From the NCBI GenBank assembly GCA_963730535.1, contig CAVSRU010000003.1, positions 62,001 to 126,000 on the forward strand: a stretch of DNA of 64,000 nt, written 5' to 3'. The stretch comes from DASSUW01 sp963730535. GTDB taxonomy: Bacteria; Actinomycetota; Thermoleophilia; Solirubrobacterales; Solirubrobacteraceae. Below, piece by piece: positions 33,903 through 43,605 of this stretch. The notes below the pieces were generated by a model, which was not told the DNA's origin, did no database searches, and saw only the letters and a list, made by a program, of their open reading frames with translations. Made by a program: the position numbers and the translations under genes. Numbering within the stretch: the first letter of the stretch is position 1; every line of letters begins with the position of its first letter.

Positions 33903-34529
33903 ATGGTGGTGCTCTACGACGCCGAGAGCCGTGACCGTCACCTCGGAATCGATGAGGTCGATGTCGACGGGCTCGGTGAGCACCAACTCCTCTGGATCGA
34001 CGTCTCAGACCTCGGTTTCCTCGAGGGGGCAGCGCGGCAAGTCGATCTGGCCCCTGCCAGCGTGGCGCGGATCACCGACGGACCTACGCGAGCCGGAACT
34101 GCTCTTTCACGACTCCTACTTCCACCTCGTCGTGGTTCTCGCGGAGCGCACGCCACTCGGGTATGAGCCCGTCGCGCTGCATTGCGTCGTCGGTGAGAAC
34201 TGGATCCTCACCGCACATCGCAAGCTACCTGCGGGAGAGCGAGCCCTTCGAGGTCGAGCTCGACCGCTTCGATCTCCAGGTCATGGTCGGCCGGGCTGAT
34301 GACGATGGCGTCTTCAAGCAGCTCGTCGGACTCCGGCAACGCGTCGGGCGCCTGCGCCGCCTCCTGGCCCCCCCATCGCGAGCTCTACGGGCTGCTCGCG
34401 TCGGTCATGGGCATGAACTCCCTCCCCGACGCGTTCACTACCCCAGCCGCGTTCCTGGTGACGATGATCGCGATGGCCTGCCTGGTCGTGACCGTGGCCG
34501 GCCTTGTCCGTCACCGCGGCTGGCTGTGA
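33903..34529 (+). pseudogene. CorA-family magnesium transporter pseudogene
   Basis: Pieces of a CorA protein occur in four successive frame segments: LWIDVSDLGFLE from 33903; ELLFHDSYFHLVVVLAER then GYEPVALHCVVGENWILTAHRK; SYLRESEPFEVELDRFDLQVM with LVGLRQRVGRLRRLLAPP; and finally FLVTMIAMACLVVTVAGLVRHRGWL, the last membrane helix. The first pore helix with its GMN motif is missing. Several frameshifts and at least two internal deletions make function impossible. Unlike the single-shift genes nearby, this is genuine decay. Confidence 0.8.
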
Positions 34530-34530
34530 T

Positions 34531-35400
34531 TCATTCGCCGGCCAGGAAAGCGTCCACGTCGGCGGCGAACTCGGCGGAGTGTTGGAAGAGGAAGCCGTGC
34601 GCGGCGTCCGGGTAGATCTTCAGGCGCGCCTCGGGGATCAGGCCGGCCAGCAGGTAGGAGTAGCGCGGGAGGATCATGGGGTCGCTGTCGCCGTTGGCCA
34701 CGAACACGGGCTTGTCGATCGCCGAGAGGCGCTCGAGCAGCGAGTGGTTTGGCTGTCCCCAGGTGCACACGGCGTCGTATTGCGCGAGCCGGGTCTGCCA
34801 GCCGGTGGCGGCGTCGCGGTCGACCGTGCGTGCCCCGAAGATCCGTCCGACGACCGCTTGTCCCGCCGCACGGCTCGCCTCCGAGCCGGTGAAGAAGACG
34901 CTCAGGTAGCCCTCGGGCGACGGCTCGGGCTTGCCCACGGCGGCGATGACGTCCGCGGCCCAGCCGTGCATTCCGCTGGCTCCCTGCGGAGCCGCAGAGG
35001 CGAGCACCACCTTGCGCACGATCGAGGGGCGAACGAGAGCGATCTCCTGGGCGACGAAGCTGCCGATCGAGAACCCGAGCAGATCGACCTCTCCCACGTC
35101 CAGCGCATCGATGAAGTCGATCGCGTCGAGCGCCATCTGCGCGATCGTGCTCGGTGTCGTCCCGCTCGAGGCGGCGACCCCCCGGTTGTCGAAGGTGATC
35201 ACTCGACGGCCGCGGGCGAGCGCATCGATGAGCGCGGGATCCCAGTTGTCGAGGTTGCCGCGGAAGTGCTGCAGGGTCACGAGCGGGGTCGCATCGGAGG
35301 CGCCGCCCGTGGACCGGTAGGCGTAGTCAACGCCGTTGGCGGCGCTGAGCATTTGGTTCTTGGCGTCGACGTAGGTCGCGACCAGTCCCGTCTCGGACAC
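34531..35400 (-). CDS. alpha/beta hydrolase, serine nucleophile
   Basis: A 289-residue hydrolase. The GTG start at 35400 has GGAG four bases upstream. Motifs are LVTLQHFRGNLDNWDP (oxyanion region), FDNRGVAASSG, the nucleophile elbow GFSIGS with Ser111, FVANGDSDPMI (acid) and YPDAAHGFLFQH (catalytic His). It is related to the chloroperoxidase/haloperoxidase-like and RutD-like group. It precedes no gene on its strand and follows the Asp-nucleophile hydrolase at 35442 with a 41-base gap, so the two are probably co-transcribed. Confidence 0.88.
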   Translation of the reverse strand: MSETGLVATYVDAKNQMLSAANGVDYAYRSTGGASDATPLVTLQHFRGNLDNWDPALIDALARGRRVITFDNRGVAASSGTTPSTIAQMALDAIDFIDALDVGEVDLLGFSIGSFVAQEIALVRPSIVRKVVLASAAPQGASGMHGWAADVIAAVGKPEPSPEGYLSVFFTGSEASRAAGQAVVGRIFGARTVDRDAATGWQTRLAQYDAVCTWGQPNHSLLERLSAIDKPVFVANGDSDPMILPRYSYLLAGLIPEARLKIYPDAAHGFLFQHSAEFAADVDAFLAGE

Positions 35401-35441
35401 GTGTGCTCCTTCGAGGATCGTGCAGATCAGACAGCTGGCGG

Positions 35442-36293
35442 CTAGCCCGGCACGACGCGCCGATACCCGCCGCTGACCCAGTCGACGACGAGGCGGCCGT
35501 ATTCCTCCGCTGCTTGCTCCCACGCGAAGTGACCCGCGTCGAGAGGATGGATCTCGCTGTGAGGGAGGAGGTCGTCGAGGTACTGGTTGTTCGACCACGG
35601 CACCAGGTCATCGTCGCGCCCCGCCACGATCTGGGTCGGCGTCGTGATCGTCGGCAGCAGATCGCGCAACACCGGGTTCTGCTCGGGGTAATGCCGCACG
35701 AACCGGGCCGACTCCGCGAACCGCCCGAGATCGTAGGCGCTGACATAGTCCTCGTGGACTTCGGGCTCGCTGCCGCCCGCCGCAGCGGCCTCGACCGCAT
35801 GGCCGATGTTGGTCCTGGCATCCAGCCCGCGCACGACGTCCAGACTCGGCGCTTCGATGACATCCTTGAGCGCACCGCCCGCGTCGATCGGGAAGCGGAC
35901 TGCGCCGCTGCCGATCGTCAAGCTCGTAACGCGCTCTGGTGACCGCGCGGCAAGGAAGAGCGCCGCGGCGGTGCCGACATCAGGGCCGACGATATGCGGA
36001 GCTCCGAGGCCCCACTCGTCGATCAGGCGGGCCAGGAACGCTCCCGAGGCGTCCGGAGCGATCAGTTCCGGGCGACCGTCGGAGTGACCGAATCCCGGCA
36101 TGTCGATGGCGACGACCCGCCCGACTCTCGAGACGCCGTCCCAGATTCGGCGGAACGCCCAAAGTGTTTCGGGCCACGGCGCGAGCAGCAGAACGGTGAT
36201 CTCCGAGCCTGCCTTGGTATCGGCGAACCTCACTCGCACCCCGTCGCAGACTCGGAAGTAGGTAGTGATCGGCGAACCTGCCTGTGCGCTCAT
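35442..36293 (-). CDS. alpha/beta hydrolase with Asp nucleophile (epoxide hydrolase-like)
   Basis: A 283-residue protein. The nucleophile elbow reads GPDVGTA, so Asp105 replaces the usual Ser, as in epoxide hydrolases and haloalkane dehalogenases. Further motifs are IDMPGFGHSDG, IVAGRDDDLVPW (acid) and LDAGHFAWEQ (His). The oxyanion-hole region reads LLLAPWPETLW in place of the usual HGxPG, so the exact activity is uncertain. It lies between the LAL regulator (upstream, same strand) and the Ser hydrolase (downstream), possibly under LAL control. Confidence 0.85.
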   Translation of the reverse strand: MSAQAGSPITTYFRVCDGVRVRFADTKAGSEITVLLLAPWPETLWAFRRIWDGVSRVGRVVAIDMPGFGHSDGRPELIAPDASGAFLARLIDEWGLGAPHIVGPDVGTAAALFLAARSPERVTSLTIGSGAVRFPIDAGGALKDVIEAPSLDVVRGLDARTNIGHAVEAAAAGGSEPEVHEDYVSAYDLGRFAESARFVRHYPEQNPVLRDLLPTITTPTQIVAGRDDDLVPWSNNQYLDDLLPHSEIHPLDAGHFAWEQAAEEYGRLVVDWVSGGYRRVVPG

Positions 36294-36362
36294 CTGACTG
36301 TCTCCATCGGCGGGAGGTTCATCAAGACCGCAGCGATCGGCATCGCCGATTCGTGTGAGCTC

Positions 36363-39201
36363 TTAGCGCGTCGTCGTCGTGTCGTGCTCGGCCGCGATCC
36401 GGGCGAGCGCGATGCGCGAGTTGATGTCGAGCTTGGCGAAGACGCTCCGCAAGTGGCTCGAGACGGTGTGCGGGGACACGAACAGCTGCTCGGCGACCTC
36501 GCGGTTGGTGAGACCTTGGGCGACGAGGCGCGCGACGGCGAGCTCGGAGTCGGTCATTGCCGCCCAGCCGGTCTCGGCCCGCTCCCGCGCGACAAGGCGT
36601 CGGCGGACGCCGTGGTCGCGGAGGCGGCTTCGCACGCGGCCCGTGTCCCAGGCGGCGCCTGCTTCTGCGAACAGGACCAGCGCGCCGTCGAGCGCCTCGA
36701 TCGCGGCGTCGACCGCGCCGGCGCGGGCGCGTGCGACGCCGAGGTCCTCGAGCGCGTAGGCGCGCGTGAGCCGTCGCGGCGAAGTCGAGAAGAGGTCGAC
36801 GGCGCGTTCGAGCTCCTCGATGTTCGACGTGAGCAATCCGCGGACGTGGGCCGCGGTCGCGACGATCGTCGCGACCTGTGGGTTGCGCTGTGCGCGCCGG
36901 TCCGCCTGGGCGGCCGCCACCTCAGCCAGTTCGTCGTCGCCGGCGGCGAGGGCGATACGGGCCAGCGGGATCTCGTCGGTCACGTCGACCGGGAAGAGCG
37001 GCAGGATCGCGGTGCGCTGGTCCTCGCCGAGGGCGCACAGCCAACCGTGCGCGGCCCCGGGATCGCCGGTGGCCATCGTCTGCAGGGCGTGGAGCCATAC
37101 CGCCTGGCGGCGGAAGTTCGGCGTGCTGTCCTCGAGAAGACCGCTTGCAAGTTGGGCCGTTCGTTGCTGCAGGCGCCCGTTGCCCTGATGCAGCGCGACT
37201 CGCCCCAGGGCGACGATGCCCGCGGCATCGAGGGCGCCGATGAAGCGATCGCCGGTCTCGGGGCTGAACTGTCCTTCGAGGATGGCGCCGGCATCGGCGA
37301 GCCGGCCCAGCTGGTGCAGCTGCCGCCCGCGCCAGATCTCGAAGATGCGGATGCCCCAGCCGTTTCGGTCGCGCTGGGCCGCCGCGATGCTGTCGGCAGC
37401 CAGGCGCAGTGAGTCATCCACGTGGTCCAGCACGGTGCGCGTCTCGCAGCGCCACTCTTGCGCGAGGCGCTCGCGCGCCCAGTCGGTCGTGCCGATGCCG
37501 GCGCTCGCCGCCTGCTCGGTCATCTCGAGCGCGTCCTGGTAGCGACCGTCGACATGGGCGGTGACGGTCTCGGCGAGCGCGAACGCGAACGCTGAGTTGG
37601 CATCCCCGCTCGCCTGCACGGCCGCGGCCGTCTCGTCGCGGATCGCCTTCGCCTCCTCGGTGCGGCCGCCGACGAGCAGGTTGTGAAAGAGCGCCGCGAG
37701 GTGCTGGGCGCGCAGATGCACCGGCAGCTCGGGGAGCGCGAGCGCCTGGCGGCCGGCGGCGACCCGTGCGTCGGGCGGGGCGCGGAACATGCCCGCGATG
37801 CCGAGGAGCACCTCGGCCTCCTGCTCTGCCGGCAGCGCGTCGCGCAGCTGCGTGTCGGCGAAGGCTCGCGCTTCGTCGACGCGGCCCGCGGAATTCAGCA
37901 GGACTGCGGTCTGGGCCAGGAGCGGCCCGCGCAGGGCGTGGTCGCGTGGCGCCAGCTCCAGCGCGCGCCGGCTGAGATCGGCCCCGGCCCCGGGGTCGGT
38001 GGTGGCGAGCGCCTCGCCGGCCCGCAAGAGGATCGAGATCGCCTGCTCGTCGCCGGGCTCGGCGCTCGCCGCGATCTGCGCGGCGACCTCGACGGGCGTG
38101 GCGCCGGCCGCCAGGAGCATGTCGGCGGCCTGGCGGTCGAGCGCGTGCCGGGCCGACAGCGGGACGCTGTCACGAACGGCCTCGCGGGTGACGTCGTGCC
38201 GGAACGCGAGGCGGTCGCCGCTCTCGACGAGCATCCCGCTGTCGATGAGCTCCTCCACCGGACCGAGCAGTGTCGCCGCGGGCCGGTCGAGCATGGTGGC
38301 CAGGTCGGCGAAGGAGAACCGGCGGCCGAGCGAGGCGGCGACCGTGGCGGCCTCGCGCGCGGGCGGGGAGACGCTGCGCAACCGCTCGCGCATCGTGGAC
38401 TCGCACGCGGCGGGGCAGACGTGCTTCGACCAGCTCCGCCTGACCGGCGACGACGCGGATCAGGTCCTCGTCCCGGAGTCCGGAGAGCAGCTCCGTGATC
38501 AGGAACGGGCTGCCGCGCGCGCCTTTGACGAGGTCAAGAAGCGCGTCGTCGGGCTCGGCGTCCATGACGTCCTCGGCCACCTGGGCCACGGCGGCGTCGT
38601 CGAGCGGGCCGACGACGATCCTCTCGGCGCCGTTGTGGTCGAGATGCTCGATCGCGCTGAGGAGCTGGGCCGAGCCCTGCTCGGGGCGGAAGGCGAGGAT
38701 CCAGGCGACCGGCAGGTCGGCGAGCCGGACGGGCAGCGCGCGCAGCGCCGCCGCTGTCCCGCTGTCGCCCCACTGCAGGTCGTCGAGCGAGATCAGGAGC
38801 GGCCCGTCCAGCGCGGAGCGCTCGAGCATCGCCTGCAGGTCCTGCAGCAGCCAGTACCGCTGCTCGGGCAGCGAGTGAAGCTCCCGCAACCCCGATCGCT
38901 CGAGCAGCGGCTGCGAGCCGTCGAACAGCGCGGTCATCAGCGGAGCGAGCTCGACGACCTCCGCGCCGGGCTCGGCCGCGCCGGCGCCGACCCGGAACGC
39001 GAGCCGTCGCGCGACCCGGGCCGCCTCCGCCAGCAGGCGGGTCTTGCCCATGCCCGGCTCTCCCTCGACGAGTACCACCGCACCGGCGCCCGACCGCACG
39101 CGGTCAAGCTGAACACCGATCGACGCGAGTTCAGCGTCCCGACCGCGAACCACGGGAGTAGGAGAGCTCACCAAGGCGACGGGAAAGCATCGCATGACCA
39201 T
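36363..39201 (-). CDS. LAL-type LuxR family regulator, frameshifted
   Basis: A large ATP-binding LuxR (about 940 residues in total). The N-terminus has VVRGRDAELASI and Walker A GEPGMGKT, then Walker B LLISLDDLQWGD. The central part contains TPR-like helices, and the C-terminal HTH reads TDSELAVARLVAQGLTNREVAEQLFVSPHTVSSHLRSVFAKL. The frame changes at about 38400-38406: PRRVR in one frame continues as ESTMRERLRSVSPPAREA in the other, with one base missing. Everything else is intact. ATG 39201 or a GTG near 39174 could be the start. It may activate the hydrolase genes downstream. Confidence 0.82.
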
Positions 39202-39240
39202 GTGATGCAGGACCAAGGATCGAGGCTGATGGTTCGGCCT

Positions 39241-39666
39241 ATGCCGATGATCGACGTCTACGCCGCCGCCGGGACCTTCAGCGACAAGCACCGGCTGGCG
39301 CAGGACCTCGCCCGCGCGGTGATGCGTTGGGAGGCGGTCCCCGAGATCCCGCTGTTCGCCGACAACACGGCGGGCTTCATCCACGACCTCCCCGCCGAGG
39401 CGATCTCGACCGCGGCGGGGCGCCGCGAGTACGTGCGCGTGCAGGTCCTCACGCCGGCGGGGGTTCTTGACCGCGACAAGCAGCTCGGGGTCGTGAAGGA
39501 GCTGACCGAGATCGTGGCCCAGGCCGCCGGCGACGCGACCCTCGCGCAACGGACGTGGGTCCTCCTCACGGAGTCGCCGGAGGGCGGCTGGGGCATCGCG
39601 GGACACGCCAACACGCAGGCCGACATCGCCGCGACGGCCCGCGCGGTCCTCTCTGCGAGCGACTAG
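39241..39666 (+). CDS. tautomerase-family protein
   Basis: A 141-residue protein of the 4-oxalocrotonate tautomerase superfamily. The start at 39241 gives Met-Pro-Met, so the mature N-terminus is the catalytic Pro; an in-frame ATG 12 bases upstream would bury it. Sequence features are IDVYAAAGTF, EIPLFADNTAGFIHDLP, VRVQVLTPAGVLDRDKQLGVVKELTEIV and TWVLLTESPEGGWGIAGHANTQADI. It probably catalyses keto-enol tautomerisation or a related hydration. It is followed by the aldo/keto reductase after three bases and is divergent from the LAL regulator. Confidence 0.85.
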   Translation: MPMIDVYAAAGTFSDKHRLAQDLARAVMRWEAVPEIPLFADNTAGFIHDLPAEAISTAAGRREYVRVQVLTPAGVLDRDKQLGVVKELTEIVAQAAGDATLAQRTWVLLTESPEGGWGIAGHANTQADIAATARAVLSASD

Positions 39667-39669
39667 GGC

Positions 39670-40513
39670 ATGCAGGGGTCCGAGCCGATCGGCGCTCTGA
39701 CCACCGACGGACGCAGCCGGGTGCTCGCCGACGGGACGGTGATGCCGCTGCTCGGCCTCGGCGTCTGGCAGGTGCCGGACGGACCGGCGTGCGTGCACGC
39801 TGTCCGGGCGGCACTGGAGCTCGGGTACCGCCACATCGACACCGCGCAGGCGTATGGAAACGAGGCGAGCGTCGGCCGGGCGCTGCGCGAGAGCGGCATC
39901 GCGCGCGACGAGGTGTTCATCACGACGAAGTTCCACCCCGGCCGGCGCGACCCCCTGAGAGAGGCCGCGTACAGCATCGAGCAGCTCGACCTCGACTATG
40001 TCGACCTGTACCTCGTCCACTGGCCGGCAGGCGGGGCCACCTGGGCCTGGGCCGGGATGGAGGCCGCCCGCGCGCGCAACTACGCCCGCGCGATCGGCGT
40101 CTCCAACTTCGACGCCGGCGAGCTCGACCAGCTCATCGCTGGTGCGACGACCACCCCCGTGGTCGACCAGGTGCAGTTCAACCCCTCGGTCTATCGCCGG
40201 GCGCTCCTTGACGCCTGCGCCGAACGGGGCGTCGCGCTCGAGGCCTACAGCCCGCTGGGCACCGGCGCACTGCTCGGCGACCCTGTGGTCGCAGGCATCG
40301 CAGACCGCCTTGGGCGAAGCGCGGCCCAGGTCCTTCTGCGCTGGTCGCGTCCAGCGCGGCATACCGGTCGTCACGAAGTCGACGCATCGCGACCGCATCG
40401 CGGAGAACGCGCAGCTCTTCGACTTCGAGCTCGGCGCGGGTGAGATGGAGGGGCTTGACGCGCTCGATCGCTCAGGAAGGACCCGAGCGGCACTGGGACG
40501 CAAATGGTGGTGA
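39670..40513 (+). CDS. aldo/keto reductase, frameshifted
   Basis: An NADPH-dependent carbonyl reductase. The catalytic tetrad is visible: Asp and Tyr in HIDTAQAYGNE, Lys in FITTKFHPG and His in YLVHWPAGG. The first frame runs to AAQVLLRWS and the second resumes as VQRGIPVVTKSTHRDRIAENAQLFDFEL, the NADP-binding C-terminus, ending ALGRKWW. One extra base lies at about 40345-40348. If that is a sequencing error the enzyme is complete (about 280 residues). It starts three bases after the tautomerase stop, suggesting a two-gene operon. Confidence 0.82.
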
Positions 40514-40564
40514 GCGCTTGCGTTCCCATGCAGTGGCGCGGAAACAGGCGGGATTACATGTGCA

Positions 40565-40966
40565 ATGCTTGGGCAGATGCAGGATCTCAGCCTGGGACAG
40601 GCGGCGCGTGCGATCGGCGTGAGCGTCGACACGCTGCGCCGCTGGGATCGCGCCGGCAAGCTCGAGACCACGCGCGACGAGCGTAACCAGCGGCGAGTGC
40701 CGCATCGTGAGGTCGAGCGGCTCACGAGCCGCCCGCCGCGCCATTCGGTCGGCGACGGGCTCTCGGCGCGCAACCGGTTCCCGGGCACCGTCGTCTCCGT
40801 CGAGGTCGACGGCGTGATGGCGCTGGTGGAGATCGAGGCCGGTCCGCATCGGATCACGGCGGCGATCACGCGCGATGCAGTGGAGGAGCTCGGTCTCGTC
40901 GAGGGCGCGCGGGCCACGGCCGCGGTGAAGGCGACGTCGGTGATGATCGAGAGGGGCGAGCGATGA
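40565..40966 (+). CDS. MerR-like HTH and TOBE domain molybdate regulator
   Basis: A 133-residue protein. Residues about 7-55 form a MerR/excisionase-type helix-turn-helix (LSLGQAARAIGVSVDTLRRWDRAGKLETTRDERNQRRV). Residues about 72-130 form a molybdate/tungstate-binding TOBE (mop) domain (NRFPGTVVSVEVDGVMALVEIEAGPHRITAAIT). It probably senses molybdate and regulates the modABC genes, whose first start codon it overlaps by four bases (ATGA). An internal ATG at 40577 is an alternative start. Confidence 0.88.
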   Translation: MLGQMQDLSLGQAARAIGVSVDTLRRWDRAGKLETTRDERNQRRVPHREVERLTSRPPRHSVGDGLSARNRFPGTVVSVEVDGVMALVEIEAGPHRITAAITRDAVEELGLVEGARATAAVKATSVMIERGER

Positions 40967-41754
40967 GGACGGCACGGTGGCTCGGGGTTCTTCTCGCGCT
41001 GATCGCGCTGACGCTGGGCGGATGCGGGGACGACGACGAGGGATCGAGCGGGTCCGGCGGTGACGGCGGCAAGCCGCAACTGACCGTGTCGGCCGCGGCG
41101 TCACTGAAGACGGCGTTCACCGAGTACGGCAAGCAGTTCTCCGACGCGAACGCGAAGTTCTCGTTCGCGGGCTCGGACGAGCTGGCCGCGCAGATCGAGC
41201 AGGGCGTCAAGCCCGACGTCTACGCCGCGGCGAACACGAAGCTGCCCGACGAGCTCTTCGAGAAGGGGCTGTTGGAGGAGCCTACGGTTTTCGCCGGCAA
41301 CGAGCTCGTGCTGGCGGTGCCGGCCGACAGCGACAAGGTGAGCTCGCTCGAGGACCTCGCCAAGAAGGGTGTGAACATCGCGATCGGTCAAGAGGACGTG
41401 CCGGTCGGGACCTACACCCGCGCCGTGCTCGACAAGCTGCCCGCCGGCCAGCGTGATGCCATCCTGGCCAACGTGCGCTCGGAGGAGCCCGACGTCGCGG
41501 GCATCACCGGCAAGCTCACGCAGGGCGCGGTCGATGCCGGCTTCTTGTACATCTCCGACGTGCGTGCGACCGACGGCCGGCTCAAGGCGATCACGCTGCC
41601 GGACGACCTGCAGCCGCAGGTCGCCTATGGCGTCGCCGTGGTCAAGGGCGCCGAGGAGCCCGAGGCGGCGCAGGCGTTCATCGATGGTCTGACCGACGGA
41701 CCGGGGGCGCAGGCGCTGACGGACGCCGGGTTCGAGCCGCCGCCCGAGCAGTGA
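40963..41754 (+). CDS. modA: molybdate ABC transporter substrate-binding lipoprotein
   Basis: A 263-residue periplasmic-type binding protein. The lipobox LTLGGC places the anchor Cys at 21. LTVSAAASLKTAFTEYGKQF, FSFAGSDELAAQIEQGVKPDVYAAAN and TYTRAVLDKLP are ModA signatures, with the Ser residues of AASL and AGSD positioned to bind the oxyanion. It captures molybdate or tungstate outside the membrane and delivers it to ModB. It overlaps the regulator gene and modB by four bases each. Confidence 0.94.
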   Translation: MRTARWLGVLLALIALTLGGCGDDDEGSSGSGGDGGKPQLTVSAAASLKTAFTEYGKQFSDANAKFSFAGSDELAAQIEQGVKPDVYAAANTKLPDELFEKGLLEEPTVFAGNELVLAVPADSDKVSSLEDLAKKGVNIAIGQEDVPVGTYTRAVLDKLPAGQRDAILANVRSEEPDVAGITGKLTQGAVDAGFLYISDVRATDGRLKAITLPDDLQPQVAYGVAVVKGAEEPEAAQAFIDGLTDGPGAQALTDAGFEPPPEQ

Positions 41755-42554
41755 GGCGCGCGGGCTGGTTCCCCGCGCTTCTGGTTGCGGCGCTGACCGT
41801 CGCGCTGCTGTTCCTGACGCTGCCGATCGTCGCGATCTTCATCGACACCGACCCCCTGGACCTGCTCGCGAGCCTCGGCGAAGAGGGGGCACTGGAGGCG
41901 CTGCGCCTGAGCCTGTTCTGCACCGCCGTCGCCGTCACGATCATCATCATCGTTGGCACTCCCGCGGCGTATCTGCTGGCCACGCGGCGGTTCCGCGGCC
42001 GGGCGGCGGTCGTGACGCTCGTCGAGCTGCCGCTCGTGCTGCCGCCGGCGGTCGCGGGCATCGGCCTGCTCGCCGCGCTGGGACCGAACGGCGTGCTCGG
42101 CGGCCTGATCGAAGACGCGGGCGTGCAGCTCGTGCTCACCACCGCGGGGGTGATCGTGGCGCTCACGTTCGTCGCCGCGCCGTTCTACCTGCGCCAGGCC
42201 CAGGCCGGGTTCGAGGCCGTCGATCGGACGTGGCTGGACGCCTCGCGGACGCTCGGCGCCGGCGAGGCCCGCACGTTCGTCCGGGTCGCGATCCCGGCGG
42301 CCGGGCCTAGCCTGATCTCCGGACTGGCGCTCGCGTGGGGCCGCGCGCTGGGCGAGTTCGGCGCGACGCTGATGTTCGCCGGCTCCTTTCGCGGTATCAC
42401 CCAGACCGTGCCGTTGGCGATCTACGAGCGCTTCTCGACCGACTTCACCAGCGCGCTCGCGCTCTCGGCGGTGCTCGTGGCGGTGTCGGGTGCCCTGCTG
42501 CTGTCGGTCAAGTTGCTGAGCGGCTCGGCGTGGCTCGGCGGTGCTGCGCGTTGA
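41751..42554 (+). CDS. modB: molybdate ABC transporter permease
   Basis: A 267-residue permease with five to six helices from a GTG start overlapping the modA stop by four bases. The EAA loop (DASRTLGAGEARTFVRVAIPAAGPSLISG) contacts ModC, and LPLVLPPAVAGIGLLAALGPNG is the conserved ModB pore region. It forms the homodimeric channel of the molybdate importer. Its 3' end overlaps modC by 14 bases. Confidence 0.94.
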   Translation: MRRAGWFPALLVAALTVALLFLTLPIVAIFIDTDPLDLLASLGEEGALEALRLSLFCTAVAVTIIIIVGTPAAYLLATRRFRGRAAVVTLVELPLVLPPAVAGIGLLAALGPNGVLGGLIEDAGVQLVLTTAGVIVALTFVAAPFYLRQAQAGFEAVDRTWLDASRTLGAGEARTFVRVAIPAAGPSLISGLALAWGRALGEFGATLMFAGSFRGITQTVPLAIYERFSTDFTSALALSAVLVAVSGALLLSVKLLSGSAWLGGAAR

Positions 42555-43605
42555 GGCCGCCACGCGACTCGGGGCGTTCTCCCTCGACGTCGCGCTCGAG
42601 ATCCCAGCCGGAAGCTGCGTCGCGCTCGCAGGCCCGTCCGGCGCCGGCAAGACCTCCGTGCTGCGGATCGTGGCCGGCCTCGTCCACCCCCACACGGGCC
42701 GAGTGCAGTGCGCGGACGAGGTGTGGCTCGACACCGACCGCGGGGTCGACGTCGCGCCCGAGCACCGGCGCTGCGGCTACGTCTTCCAGGAGTACGCGCT
42801 CTTCGCGCACCTGAGCGCCTGGCAGAACGTCGCCTACCCGCTGCGCGGGCTCAACCGGACCGAGCGCCACGCCCGCGCGCTCGCGCTCCTCGAGCGCTTC
42901 GGCATCGCCCACCTCGCCGACCAGCGCCCACGCACGCTGTCCGGCGGCGAGCGCCAGCGCGTCGCCGTCGCCCGCGCCCTCGCGCGCCGGCCGGCCGCGC
43001 TGCTGCTCGACGAGCCACTGTCAGCGCTCGACCCCCGCCTGCGGGCTCACGCCGGCCGCGAGCTCGCCGCCGTGCTCTCCGAGACCGGCGTCCCCGCGCT
43101 GCTGGTGACCCACGACTTCACCGAGGCCGCCGTGCTCGGGACCCGGGTCGGCGTCATCGACGGCGGCCGCGTCATCCAGCAGGGCACCGCCGCGGAGCTC
43201 GCCGCCTCCCCGGCGTCGGCGTTCGTCGCCGACTTCACCGGCGCCGTCGTGCTCACCGGCACCGCCCACGCCCAGCCCGACGGGCTCACCCACGTCGCGC
43301 TCGACGGCGGCGGAACCGTGTTCAGCACCGAACCCGGCGACGGGCCCGTCGCGATCAGCGTCTACCCGTGGGAGATCGCCCTCGCCCCGCAGGACGCCGA
43401 ACAGGTCGGATCCGCCCAGAACCACCTCCCCGCGCGAGTCGTGTCCGTGACCGCGGTCGGCAACCGCGTCCGCGTCGGGCTCGCCGCACCGCAGCCGCTC
43501 ACCGCCGAGCTCAGCGACGCATCCGTGCACGCGCTCGACCTCAAGCCCGACGCACACGTGATCGCCACCTGGAAGGCTGCCGCGACCCGGCTGCTACGGC
43601 TGTGA
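42541..43605 (+). CDS. modC: molybdate ABC transporter ATPase
   Basis: A 354-residue ATPase from a GTG start. Walker A is GPSGAGKT (31-38), the Q-loop is YVFQEYALF, the signature is LSGGERQRVAVARALA, Walker B is LLLDEPLSALD and the switch His is in LLVTHDFTEA. The C-terminal 100 residues contain a TOBE-type regulatory domain (ARVVSVTAVGNRVRVGL) expected to bind molybdate and inhibit transport. It completes the modABC operon. Its end overlaps the convergent DUF1003 gene by 12 bases. Confidence 0.94.
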   Translation: MLRVEAATRLGAFSLDVALEIPAGSCVALAGPSGAGKTSVLRIVAGLVHPHTGRVQCADEVWLDTDRGVDVAPEHRRCGYVFQEYALFAHLSAWQNVAYPLRGLNRTERHARALALLERFGIAHLADQRPRTLSGGERQRVAVARALARRPAALLLDEPLSALDPRLRAHAGRELAAVLSETGVPALLVTHDFTEAAVLGTRVGVIDGGRVIQQGTAAELAASPASAFVADFTGAVVLTGTAHAQPDGLTHVALDGGGTVFSTEPGDGPVAISVYPWEIALAPQDAEQVGSAQNHLPARVVSVTAVGNRVRVGLAAPQPLTAELSDASVHALDLKPDAHVIATWKAAATRLLRL

